64,000 nt of DNA, taken from assembly GCF_030405905.1 (NCBI RefSeq), contig NZ_JASATW010000010.1, positions 171,626 to 235,625 on the forward strand, given 5' to 3'. Shown here piece after piece: positions 43,674 to 52,214 of this stretch. Below the pieces are notes generated by a model that was not told the DNA's origin, ran no database searches, and worked only from the letters and a program-made list of their open reading frames with translations. How positions within the stretch are numbered: position 1 is the stretch's first letter; the number at the start of each line of letters is the position of its first letter. The position numbers and the translations under genes are program-made. Origin of the DNA: Sphaerothrix gracilis (GTDB taxonomy: Bacteria; Cyanobacteriota; Cyanobacteriia; Phormidesmidales; Phormidesmidaceae).

Positions 43674-45356
43674 CTAATTTTGTCCACCAAACTGATTTTT
43701 GAGGGCTTCAAGGCGGTCGTCATCTAGCTTTTGGAACAGGGGAGGCGGTACGTCAAAAGAGCGCTCTGCCTGAATCACGCTAAAATCTACGGCTGCGTCA
43801 AAAGAACTGGTGCGCTCGGTTTCTGAGAGCTTGAGGGCATTGCAGATAGTCTCGGCGGTGAAGGGAATAAAGGGCTGAGCAGCGATCGCGTAAATCCGAA
43901 TCAAATTGATACAGGTGCGAATCACCAACGCCGCTTCGTCTTTATTTTGCTTGAACAGCGCCCAGGGGGCACGGATATCAATGTACTGATTGCCTGCTGT
44001 CCACAGCGCGTTGAGGGCTTCAGCCGCCTTGCGAAACTCCATTGCCTGCAGATGACCCGAAATTTTAGCCATCAGCGCCTGACAGGTCGCCTCTAGCTGC
44101 TGTTCTGCCTCAGTTGGCTCTCCCCCGGCGGGTACGATGCCTTTAAAGCGGGAATTGGCAAATTTCAGAATTCGGTTGACAAAGTTGCCTAAATTATCTG
44201 CCAGCTCTTTGTTGACCTTTACCTGTAGCTGCTCCCAAGTGAAGGCTGAGTCGGAAGACTCTGGCGACGAGGCAATCAGGGTATAGCGCCAGTAGTCAGC
44301 AGGCAGAATCTCGAGAGCCTGATCTAAGAAGACGCCTCGCTTAGAGCTGGTCGAAAACTTACCGCCATAGTAGTTGAGCCAGTTGAAGCCCTTGATATAG
44401 TCCGCCATTGTCCAGGGTTCGCGGGTACCCAAGATCATGGCGGGCCACATGATGGTATGAAAGGGCAGATTATCCTTTGCCATGAACTGGACGTAGTGAA
44501 CATCCGAGGCATTCTGCCACCAGTCTAGCCAGCTTCGGCCAGCAGCTTCTTCGGCCCAGGCTTTAGTTGCCGCTACGTAGCCGATGGGGGCATCAAACCA
44601 AACATAAAAGACCTTATTGTCAAAGCCTTCACGAGGCACAGGCACCCCCCAGCTCAAATCGCGGGTGATGCCGCGACTCTGCAACCCTTCATTTAGCCAC
44701 TTCATCGCAATTGACTTGGTCAGTGTCGGCCAGCTTTCTTGCTGCTCGACCCAGTTGCGCACCTCTTCACTCAGCTTGTCAAGCCGCAGAAACAGATGCT
44801 TGCTGGTGCGAATTTCTAGATGGGTACTGCCTGAAACCGCCGATTGGGGATTGATTAAATCGGTGGGGCTGAGGACTGAGGTGCAGTTTTCACACTGGTC
44901 GCCTCTGGCCTTTTCGTAGCCGCATTTGGGACAGGTGCCGACAACATAGCGATCGGGTAAGAAGCGATCGTCTTCAATCGAATAAATCTGGCTAATTTCC
45001 TGTTCTTCGATAAAGCCGTTGGCGTCTAGCTGGCGGTAAAAATGCTGGGTTAGCTCGTGGTTTTCCGGGGAAGAGGTGCGGCCAAAATGGTCAAAAGATA
45101 GCCCGAAGCGACTATAGACGTCGGCCTGTCGCTCATACTGGCGCTTGCAGTAGACAGCTACATCTAGGTCTGCTTCAAAAGCCGCTAGCTCCGCCGGAGT
45201 GCCATGCTCATCCGTACCACAGATGTAGAGAACTTCTTCCCCTTGCTGGCGCAGGAAGCGGGCATAGACATCGGCGGGCAGCATCGAGCCGACGAGGTTA
45301 CCCAAATGTTTAATACCGTTGATGTAGGGAAGGGCGCTGGTAATGAGATACCGCAT
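43674..45356 (-). CDS. metG: Methionyl-tRNA synthetase
   Basis: A class I aminoacyl-tRNA synthetase. The start at 45356 gives the family's usual MRYLITSALPYINGIKH. The ATP-binding HIGH box appears as KHLGN, and the KMSKS loop as KFSTSSKRGVF. The zinc knuckle CPKCGYEKARGDQCENC is intact. There is no C-terminal tRNA-binding EMAP-like domain. An upstream in-frame start at 45455 would add an unrelated lead. The HLGN/FSTSSKRG form differs from the better-known HIGH/KMSKS type, so it may be the sole MetRS of this organism or an additional, transferred one. Confidence 0.9.
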   Translation of the reverse strand: MRYLITSALPYINGIKHLGNLVGSMLPADVYARFLRQQGEEVLYICGTDEHGTPAELAAFEADLDVAVYCKRQYERQADVYSRFGLSFDHFGRTSSPENHELTQHFYRQLDANGFIEEQEISQIYSIEDDRFLPDRYVVGTCPKCGYEKARGDQCENCTSVLSPTDLINPQSAVSGSTHLEIRTSKHLFLRLDKLSEEVRNWVEQQESWPTLTKSIAMKWLNEGLQSRGITRDLSWGVPVPREGFDNKVFYVWFDAPIGYVAATKAWAEEAAGRSWLDWWQNASDVHYVQFMAKDNLPFHTIMWPAMILGTREPWTMADYIKGFNWLNYYGGKFSTSSKRGVFLDQALEILPADYWRYTLIASSPESSDSAFTWEQLQVKVNKELADNLGNFVNRILKFANSRFKGIVPAGGEPTEAEQQLEATCQALMAKISGHLQAMEFRKAAEALNALWTAGNQYIDIRAPWALFKQNKDEAALVIRTCINLIRIYAIAAQPFIPFTAETICNALKLSETERTSSFDAAVDFSVIQAERSFDVPPPLFQKLDDDRLEALKNQFGGQN

Positions 45357-45505
45357 AGTCTCTTTTAACTGTCGATTTAGCCGCTTGCGATCGCAGCTCT
45401 GCTCGCCTTCAGCTATTCTCTGAAAAGCAAAGAACTGAAAGCGGAGAAACTGCACTAAGTTCCGATCCTAGCAGGTTTGCGCCAGCCTAATAATGAGAGT
45501 CACGG

Positions 45506-46249
45506 CTAAAGCTGGCCTAGGCGTAAATGCAGAGGCCAGATCACCTGTTTGCGATCGCTCAGATCGCCCCAAGCCTGAGCTAAATCGTCTTGAACGAGTT
45601 CAACCGGATGAATTTGTCGTCGCCGCAGAAAGCGCTGGGTGGCTGACCAGGTATTGAGATAGCCCAATAGCTGCTCAAACGACCAGGTAGCTTCCATTTG
45701 AAACTGAGGTGCTGCAATTGGTTTGAAGGGAAAGCTCATCGTCTGATAGCGATCTTCAATGAGCTGTCGCTCTGGCGGCCAGTAAGGCCCGATGGTTTTG
45801 TAATAGAAATGCTGCACAAAGTGATTGACCGTAGGTGAAATCTGCATGAGGGCGTAGCACCAGACCGCAATAATGCCTTTGGGTTTGAGCGATCGCCTTG
45901 CTTCTGCATAAAATCGCTCTTGATTGAACCAGTGCAGAGCCTGAGCCGCCGTGATCAAATCAACGGTGCTATCAGCTAGGCCATTGTTTTCAGCCGCTGC
46001 GTTTTGATAGATCACCTGGGGATGAGCCTGGGCCTGAGCGAGCTGCGCTTCGCTGGCATCAGTGGCCACTACTTGAGTGAAATAAGGGGTGAGGGCCACC
46101 GCCGCCTGACCGCTGCCGGTGCCGCAGTCCCAGGCCAATGTGTGCTCAGGGCAAAGGCTGGCCAGATAGGCAAATAGCGGCTCCGGGTAATGGGGGCGGT
46201 ATTTGGCGTAGTCAACTGCTTGCGTGGAGAAATAGTCTTTAAAGCCCAT
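45506..46249 (-). CDS. Class I SAM-dependent methyltransferase
   Basis: About 247 residues. MGFKDYFSTQAVDYAKYRPH is the typical start of the methyltransferase_11 subgroup; an in-frame ATG lies 18 bases upstream (46267). The SAM-binding motifs are LAWDCGTGSGQAAVAL, VVATDASEAQLAQA and NAAAENNGLADSTVDLIT, with AQALHWF. The C-terminal half has a lid domain of the type in trans-aconitate- or quinone-related enzymes. The substrate is unknown. The gene follows the HAD gene closely, so the two are probably cotranscribed. Confidence 0.83.
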   Translation of the reverse strand: MGFKDYFSTQAVDYAKYRPHYPEPLFAYLASLCPEHTLAWDCGTGSGQAAVALTPYFTQVVATDASEAQLAQAQAHPQVIYQNAAAENNGLADSTVDLITAAQALHWFNQERFYAEARRSLKPKGIIAVWCYALMQISPTVNHFVQHFYYKTIGPYWPPERQLIEDRYQTMSFPFKPIAAPQFQMEATWSFEQLLGYLNTWSATQRFLRRRQIHPVELVQDDLAQAWGDLSDRKQVIWPLHLRLGQL

Positions 46250-46274
46250 CGCCCTAGCTCTTGGCATTTCTCAA

Positions 46275-47072
46275 CTAGATTAGCTGATGGATTAGCGGAG
46301 CGGTAAGCTGAGTGACGGTGTCTAAAACAATTTCGGCTCCAGCGGTCTGGAGCTTTTGGCGGTAGGCCGTGGCGTAGTCGGCGGCGTACTGGACATGGGG
46401 AGGCAGGATACCCACCGCAATCCAGCGGCGATCGCTCTGGTGCTGGCGGGCCATCTGTACGGTTTGCATATCTGCAACGGTGTCCCCGGCATAGACAGCC
46501 GGGAGGCCCGCCGTCACTCCCTGAGCTTCTAGCTGAGTCACGGTCTGAAACAGGCCGGTGGGATCGGGCTTGCCGGGTGCGTCTTCCATTGCCACTAGAA
46601 CGGGCTGAGTCAGACCAATGCGGCGTTCTAGAATGTACCGCGCCGATCCCTGCGTCGCGCCGCTGAAAAATCCCCAAGCGATCTGAGTTTGCTGAAGCTG
46701 ATCAAAGTAAGCCCGCTCTGCCAGAACTGGCTCTTGAGCAATGTAGCCGTCCCACTGCTCCGGATTTGCCGCCTTCCCCCGGTAGCGCTGCTGAAAAAAG
46801 TTGACCAGTTCGTCGTAGCTGAGAGCGATTTGCGATCGCCCCTGTCCCTGCGCTTCAAAGTAGCGATAAATTAACTCTTGAGAAGCCTGCCAGTCGTTAT
46901 TCCAGCAGCCTTCACTTTTGAGCTGATCAATATCTGCCGGGGTGGGACGGTACGCATCGGTGAAGTGCTCTACCGTATCGGCAACGGCCCGCCGATAAGA
47001 ACCGCTAACATCTCGGATGACGCCGTCAATGTCAAAAATAGCGATCGCAGTGTAGGTATCAGCAGAAAACAT
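46275..47072 (-). CDS. HAD-superfamily hydrolase (TIGR01548-like)
   Basis: A 265-residue hydrolase. The catalytic loop is AIFDIDGVIRDVSGSYR with the Asp-x-Asp nucleophile pair, later motifs are WGFFSGATQGS and DAPGKPDPTGLFQ with the conserved Lys, and the end acids lie in AVYAGDTVADMQT. It has the look of a cyanobacterial HAD group sometimes found with histidine-pathway or phosphatase genes. The substrate is not assignable. It lies upstream of the methyltransferase gene on the same strand, at a short distance. Confidence 0.85.
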   Translation of the reverse strand: MFSADTYTAIAIFDIDGVIRDVSGSYRRAVADTVEHFTDAYRPTPADIDQLKSEGCWNNDWQASQELIYRYFEAQGQGRSQIALSYDELVNFFQQRYRGKAANPEQWDGYIAQEPVLAERAYFDQLQQTQIAWGFFSGATQGSARYILERRIGLTQPVLVAMEDAPGKPDPTGLFQTVTQLEAQGVTAGLPAVYAGDTVADMQTVQMARQHQSDRRWIAVGILPPHVQYAADYATAYRQKLQTAGAEIVLDTVTQLTAPLIHQLI

Positions 47073-47200
47073 AGGGAATAGCCATAAACTGAAGCCAATC
47101 GAGAGCTAAGCTGCCAACTTTTGGCGGTGGGAGACTTCACGGTTGAAGCTGTGAATCTACGATAATATAGAGGACTGTAATGTTTTAGGTGGTCTATTGA

Positions 47201-47512
47201 ATGGAGGTCTCATTGTCGCGATTTATCTTAAAAGTTCTTTGGTTAGAGAAAGACGTTGCCCTGGCTGTGGATCAGGTTGTAGGTAAGGGAACCAGCCCGC
47301 TGACGTCCTATTTTTTCTGGCCCCGCAATGATGCGTGGGAGCAGATCAAAACAGAACTTGAGTCCAAAAGCTGGATTACCGAAGAAGAACGGATTGAGCT
47401 GCTAAACAAAGCAACTGAAATTATTAACTATTGGCAAGAAGAAGGGAAGACCCGGCCCATGTCTGAGGCCCAGTCTAAGTTTCCTGAAGTCGCCTTTACA
47501 GGTAGTTCGTGA
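47201..47512 (+). CDS. 30S ribosomal protein PSRP-3 / Ycf65
   Basis: A 103-residue protein matching plastid-specific ribosomal protein 3 (Ycf65, cS23). Visible conserved blocks are SRFILKVLWLEKDVALAVDQ, SPLTSYFFWPRNDAWEQ and WITEEERIELLNKATEIINY. The family is found in cyanobacteria and plastids and binds the small ribosomal subunit. The gene converges on atpC, and both end near a strong palindrome. It is divergent from the HAD gene. Confidence 0.9.
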   Translation: MEVSLSRFILKVLWLEKDVALAVDQVVGKGTSPLTSYFFWPRNDAWEQIKTELESKSWITEEERIELLNKATEIINYWQEEGKTRPMSEAQSKFPEVAFTGSS

Positions 47513-47539
47513 TATTTGTTGGTTTTTAGATACGCAGGG

Positions 47540-47563
47540 AGGGGTTTGGCTTGCCAAACCCCT
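47540..47563. terminator. Bidirectional terminator-like palindrome between PSRP-3 and atpC
   Basis: Two perfect 11-base arms, AGGGGTTTGGC and its complement, separated by TT. It starts 28 bases after the PSRP-3 stop and lies 89 bases past the atpC stop. The same arms occur again at 48101-48124. The following TCTTTGGG is a weak T tract for the plus strand. Confidence 0.6.
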
Positions 47564-47651
47564 CTTTGGGTTAGAGACGATAAATTCCGGCTAGCTGAGA
47601 CGGGTTCCGGTGACCTAACGCCTGAAATTGCTGGCGATCGCAGGGGTGAGG

Positions 47652-48059
47652 CTAGACCATCCCGCCTGCGGCCTGCAGCCGCGCCCTAGCCCGCTTTAGG
47701 GCTTGAGCTGCCCGAATTTTGTCCTGACGATCTTCGTCAGAAACTTGCTCTAGGCGCTGCTCTGCCTGCTTGAAAGCAGCTTGGGCATCGTCTTTGCTGA
47801 TGCTGTCGCCGCGCTCAGCCCCGTTGACCAAGATAGTCACTTCGTCATTTTCAACCTCAGCGAAGCCGCCCATCAGGGCGATCGCGATCCAGTCTTTCTC
47901 AGCTCGCACGCGCATGACGCCAATGTCTAAGGCAGAGAGCAGCGGCGCGTGACCGCCCAAAATACCTAGCTGACCCGTGGTGCTAGGCAAAATGACTTCT
48001 TCTGCTTCGGAGTCCCAAACCGTTTTGTCGGGAGCAATGACCCGAACCGTTAATGCCAT
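47652..48059 (-). CDS. atpC: ATP synthase F1 epsilon subunit
   Basis: A 135-residue epsilon subunit, the rotating, inhibitory part of CF1. It starts MALTVRVIAPDKTVWDSEAE, has the barrel blocks VILPSTTGQLGILGGHAPLL and MGGFAEVENDEVTILVNGAE, and ends in the helical hairpin (ALKRARARLQAAGG). The usual cyanobacterial name of this gene is atpE of the atpB-atpE operon. It follows the beta gene after an 88-base spacer that holds a palindrome. Confidence 0.95.
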   Translation of the reverse strand: MALTVRVIAPDKTVWDSEAEEVILPSTTGQLGILGGHAPLLSALDIGVMRVRAEKDWIAIALMGGFAEVENDEVTILVNGAERGDSISKDDAQAAFKQAEQRLEQVSDEDRQDKIRAAQALKRARARLQAAGGMV

Positions 48060-48100
48060 GTCTTGCTTTTAATCCTCAAATGCTGTGCTAACCATGCCAT

Positions 48101-48124
48101 AGGGGTTTGGCACGCCAAACCCCT
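48101..48124. repeat. Palindrome in the atpD-atpC spacer, copy of the one at 47540
   Basis: Arms AGGGGTTTGGC and its exact complement, separated by AC. It stands between the beta and epsilon genes. It could attenuate or process the message and so set the beta:epsilon ratio, or be an interspersed repeat. Confidence 0.7.
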
Positions 48125-48147
48125 ACCTAATTGAAGATGAGGCTTGA

Positions 48148-49602
48148 CTAGCTCTCAGACTTCATCTTTTCGGCAGCTTCGCGCACCTGATCAATGCCGC
48201 CTTTGAGATAGAAGGCTTGCTCAGGAATATCGTCTAGCTCACCGTCCAGGATCATGTTGAAGCCTTTGATGGTGTCGTCTAGCTTCACGTACTGACCGGC
48301 CAGTCCGGTGAAGACCTCAGCGACGAAGAAAGGCTGAGACAAGAACTTCTCAATCTTCCGCGCCCGCGCTACTGTTAGGCGGTCGTCTTCAGAAAGTTCA
48401 TCCAGGCCGAGGATGGCAATGATGTCTTGCAGCTCCTTGTAGCGCTGCAGCGTGGACTGCACGGCACGAGCGGTTCTGTAGTGCTCTTCTCCTACAATGT
48501 CAGGCTGCAGCATGGTGGAGGTAGAGTCTAGGGGATCGACCGCCGGATAAATACCCTTAGAAGCTAAGCCTCTAGACAGTACGGTGGTAGCGTCTAGGTG
48601 AGCAAAAGTAGTTGCCGGAGCTGGGTCAGTCAGGTCGTCTGCCGGAACGTAAACGGCCTGAATTGAAGTAATGGATCCTTCCAGGGTCGAGGTGATGCGC
48701 TCCTGCAGGGTGCCCATCTCAGTACCGAGGGTGGGCTGGTAGCCTACCGCCGAAGGCATCCGGCCTAGCAGCGCTGATACTTCAGAACCCGCCTGCACAA
48801 AACGGAAGATGTTGTCGATGAACAGCAGTACGTCCTGCTTGTTGACATCACGGAAATACTCGGCCATAGTCAGCGCTGAAAGGCCCACCCGCATCCGGGC
48901 TCCGGGCGGCTCGTTCATCTGACCATAAACCAGGGCTACCTTAGACTCGCTGAGGTTTTCCTCGTTGATAACCTTGGATTCAATAAATTCGTTGTAGAGG
49001 TCGTTGCCCTCACGGGTGCGCTCGCCCACGCCGCCAAACACGGATACGCCGCCGTGCTCTTTAGCAATGTTGTTGATCAGCTCTTGAATTAGAACTGTTT
49101 TACCGACACCCGCACCGCCGAACAAGCCAATCTTACCGCCTCGACGATAGGGCGCTAGCAGGTCAATTACCTTAATGCCGGTTTCAAAAACAGCCGGTTT
49201 GGTTTCCAGTTCGACCAGCTTGGGAGCATCGCGGTGAATTGGAGAGGTGGACTCGGTATCAACCGGGCCTTTTTCGTCAATCGGCTCGCCGAGGACGTTG
49301 AAAATGCGTCCCAGGGTGCCTTTACCCACGGGAACCGAAATAGGAGCGCCGGTATCGACAACTTCCATACCGCGAACTAAACCATCTGTTGAACTCATCG
49401 CCACAGCGCGCACCTGAGAGTCTCCCAGGAGCTGCTGTACCTCACAAGTTACAGAAACTTCTTGTCCGATCGCGTTTGTACCCGATATCTTGAGGGCGTT
49501 GTAGATTTGTGGCAGTTGGCCGCTGGGAAACTCAGCGTCCACAACGGGGCCAATAATCTGAACGATGGAGCCGGTATTCGTCTTTTCTGCAGTGGTGACC
49601 AT
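48148..49602 (-). CDS. atpD: ATP synthase F1 beta subunit
   Basis: A 484-residue catalytic beta subunit (called atpB in cyanobacteria). The P-loop GGAGVGKTVLIQELI, the DELSEED-like segment (here LDELSEDDRLTVARARK), and GERTREGNDLYNE are intact. It makes ATP on the thylakoid and plasma membrane F1 head. It is first in the beta-epsilon operon on the minus strand. Its start faces the CHAT gene's 3' end across 122 bases, so its own promoter must lie in that spacer; I could not pick clear -35 and -10 boxes. Confidence 0.97.
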   Translation of the reverse strand: MVTTAEKTNTGSIVQIIGPVVDAEFPSGQLPQIYNALKISGTNAIGQEVSVTCEVQQLLGDSQVRAVAMSSTDGLVRGMEVVDTGAPISVPVGKGTLGRIFNVLGEPIDEKGPVDTESTSPIHRDAPKLVELETKPAVFETGIKVIDLLAPYRRGGKIGLFGGAGVGKTVLIQELINNIAKEHGGVSVFGGVGERTREGNDLYNEFIESKVINEENLSESKVALVYGQMNEPPGARMRVGLSALTMAEYFRDVNKQDVLLFIDNIFRFVQAGSEVSALLGRMPSAVGYQPTLGTEMGTLQERITSTLEGSITSIQAVYVPADDLTDPAPATTFAHLDATTVLSRGLASKGIYPAVDPLDSTSTMLQPDIVGEEHYRTARAVQSTLQRYKELQDIIAILGLDELSEDDRLTVARARKIEKFLSQPFFVAEVFTGLAGQYVKLDDTIKGFNMILDGELDDIPEQAFYLKGGIDQVREAAEKMKSES

Positions 49603-49724
49603 GCTTGCGCCTATCTCGTGACTAGCTGTTCTAGCGACTTTCTTAAGATTGTTTTACGTTCCAAAGTGCCACATTACAGATTATCACCAAGCGGTTCCCA
49701 GTAGAAGGCAGGATTCTCGATTGC

Positions 49725-52196
49725 TCAACCCGGATTGCCAATCAGGACAAAAGCGGCCCAGTCTCTCGGATTAGGATGGTTTGCTTTCGTGTGCAACATG
49801 GCCTGCCGCAGCGCGTGAGCTTTGCCACGACCTGCAAAGAGCTGTTGATAAAAAGCGACCATGAGTTCAGCCGTCGGCGCGTCGGGAACCGCCCATAGGG
49901 ACACCACCGTACTTTTGGCTCCTGCTCCCAGCAGCGATCGCGCTAAGCCGACTACCCCATCGCCAGTAATCTCTCCCAGTCCGGTATCGCAGGCGCTCAA
50001 CACCACTAAATCGGCTTCGAGGTCAAGGGCGGCAATTTCAGGCGAGGTCAGCCAGCCATCGGCTGTGGTAGAGGGAGCCAAAGCGATCGCCCCTGGATTT
50101 TGTAGCTGGGTGAAATCTGCAGTGGGCAAATTCAGGTCTAGCAGGCCGTGGGTGGCTAAGTGGATCAAGGGGGCCTGTTCCATCTGCGCTGCCACCCGCG
50201 TTTCCGTCGCCATTTCACCTAAAAGAGCATTGGTCTTTAAGAGCTGGGCAATGGCGATCGCTTCTTGCTCAGCCCCAGGCAGCGGTGCTAACGGTTGAAA
50301 GGTATCGCTTAGGGAAAGGGGGAGGCTTGGCATTTCAGGATTGCCAACAACCAGAGCTTTGAGGTGAGGATCTAGTTGAGCTGCATTCTGGGTGAGACTG
50401 CTCTGCGTCAGATGCAAAAGCTGCATAGAGGGAGCAATTGAAAGCGTATGGGATTCAATCAAATAGCGATCAAGCGGAGTTTGCAGTGCTGCAAAGGGCA
50501 CTAAAAATAGAATTTCGTGTGGGATAAAAACCAGATTGGCTTCAGGGTCAGCCGGAAGCAGGTCGGCAACGGGCTCAATTAAAAGCTGATGAAGCGCTTT
50601 GAGGGGTTCACCCGTCAGTTCTGACTCATCAGCTTCTACGCGAATGCTGCGCAATCGACTCCGAGCGCCAATCGCCGTCCGACTCTGGCTCACTAGCGCG
50701 GTCAGAGTCGGATTCACAGCGGCCAGGTCAACAGCTCGAAAGTAAATTTCCTCGGTGGGCGACACCACCCAAACGTAAATTTCAGCCGCTTCTCCTCGCT
50801 GCTTGCCGCGAATTTTAAAGGACTCAGCCGGAATAATGGCGTACTCAACCAGGGTGGTATTGAGCTGTTTTGCTAAGGCTTTGATCTGTTCAAGCGTAAT
50901 CAAATTGGGGGGGCGATCGCTGTCAGCAACCAGGGCCGCAAAGGCTCTGGCTCTACCCTGCTCAGAGATTTCAAGCGCCCTACCGTAGTCACCTTGAGCC
51001 ACCAAAACCTGCTGCAGGAGGTTGTAAGTATGGGCTTGAGTGTCAAAAATTGAAATCCGCTCAGCGTCGCTGAGTTCAGTGCGAAGACTGTCTAATAGGG
51101 CGATCGCGCTATATAAAGAGGCAGCCGCGTCGCTGAGCTGATTGCTGGCTAACCGTGCGTGGCCTAGATTATTGAGAACTGAAGCTTCCAAGCGCGGATC
51201 GTTGAGAGATTGGGCAATGGCTAAACTTTGCTGATAGTAGGTTTGGGCTGCTGCGTAGTCTTGGATATCTTCAGCGATGAGTCCCAGACCGCTTAAACTG
51301 GAGGCTACCAGCCGTCTTTGACCAATTTGCTGAGCGATGTCGAGGCTTTGCTGATAGTGGGTTTGAGCTTGGTCAAAGTTTTCAAAGCTGTGATAGGCAC
51401 CGCCTAGATTGAATAGGGCATGACTCACGCCTGCTAAATCGTCAGTGGTCTGCGCAATCTCTAAGCTGGCCTGATAGTAAGCGATTGCCCGCTGGCTGTT
51501 GCCCTCAGCCATGTAGATAGCCCCTAGATTCCCCAGTGCCGCAATCTGGGCGGGCAAGTCGCCAATAGATTGGGCTATTTCTAGACTTTGCTGATGGGCC
51601 GCTAAAGCCGCTGCATAATCTCCTAAAGATTCATGCGCGTTGCCGATCAGACCTCTCAGTTGGGCTTCCCCAGCGCGATCGCCCTGCTGCTGCATCAGCG
51701 TCAGAGCCTGCTGGTAGACCGCGATCGCGGCGCTATAGTTGCCTAAAGCCCGATAGGCGATTCCCTGATTGCCCAAGGCTTCCGCTTCTAACGATACGTC
51801 TGCGGCTTGATGAGCAAAGTTTGCTGCTGACTGGGCAAATTCTAGGGCAACTGCATATTGATCTAAGCCAATATGAGCGGCTGCTAGCAGATTAGCGACT
51901 AAGCTTTGACCTAATAGGTTGCTGGCCGCCCGATAAAGCTCTAGGGCCTGCTGCCATGCCTGAATAGCGTCTGCTAACTGATATTCTCGGTAGTGCTCTA
52001 GCCCTATCTGGGTCAATTCTGCGGCAGTCTCATCAGCAGTTGTCGCGGCTACACTCAGCTTTTGGTCATCCGCTTTTTTTAGCTGAAATGCTTTTAGGGG
52101 CAGGGCTAAGCTGACTACGGATAGACCGATGCACGCGATCGCCAGCAGCTTGCGACAGCGACCCCTACTCGATTGATGTCCGCTCTGACTGTTCAT
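49725..52196 (-). CDS. TPR-repeat CHAT-domain protease
   Basis: An 823-residue protein. A hydrophobic segment at about 14-36 may be a signal or anchor. About eight TPRs (residues 55-390) follow, such as ALGNQGIAYRALGNYSAAIA. The C-terminal CHAT domain (about 560-820) has the caspase-like dyad: H683 in IHLATHG and C736 in VVLSACDTGLG. CHAT proteins are clan CD proteases in prokaryotic death, defence and developmental systems (HetF, Craspase-type Csx29). The gene starts 19 bases after the TPS-domain gene, a pairing frequent in cyanobacteria. The anchor implies the protease could act outside the cytoplasm, which is unusual. Confidence 0.9.
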   Translation of the reverse strand: MNSQSGHQSSRGRCRKLLAIACIGLSVVSLALPLKAFQLKKADDQKLSVAATTADETAAELTQIGLEHYREYQLADAIQAWQQALELYRAASNLLGQSLVANLLAAAHIGLDQYAVALEFAQSAANFAHQAADVSLEAEALGNQGIAYRALGNYSAAIAVYQQALTLMQQQGDRAGEAQLRGLIGNAHESLGDYAAALAAHQQSLEIAQSIGDLPAQIAALGNLGAIYMAEGNSQRAIAYYQASLEIAQTTDDLAGVSHALFNLGGAYHSFENFDQAQTHYQQSLDIAQQIGQRRLVASSLSGLGLIAEDIQDYAAAQTYYQQSLAIAQSLNDPRLEASVLNNLGHARLASNQLSDAAASLYSAIALLDSLRTELSDAERISIFDTQAHTYNLLQQVLVAQGDYGRALEISEQGRARAFAALVADSDRPPNLITLEQIKALAKQLNTTLVEYAIIPAESFKIRGKQRGEAAEIYVWVVSPTEEIYFRAVDLAAVNPTLTALVSQSRTAIGARSRLRSIRVEADESELTGEPLKALHQLLIEPVADLLPADPEANLVFIPHEILFLVPFAALQTPLDRYLIESHTLSIAPSMQLLHLTQSSLTQNAAQLDPHLKALVVGNPEMPSLPLSLSDTFQPLAPLPGAEQEAIAIAQLLKTNALLGEMATETRVAAQMEQAPLIHLATHGLLDLNLPTADFTQLQNPGAIALAPSTTADGWLTSPEIAALDLEADLVVLSACDTGLGEITGDGVVGLARSLLGAGAKSTVVSLWAVPDAPTAELMVAFYQQLFAGRGKAHALRQAMLHTKANHPNPRDWAAFVLIGNPG

Positions 52197-52214
52197 CTAC
52201 TCAAGGCAAAGCGC

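Noticed and set aside
46069..46677. A 202-residue open frame on the minus strand
   Set aside because: Arg/Pro/Ser-rich composition typical of an out-of-frame reading of the methyltransferase and HAD genes.
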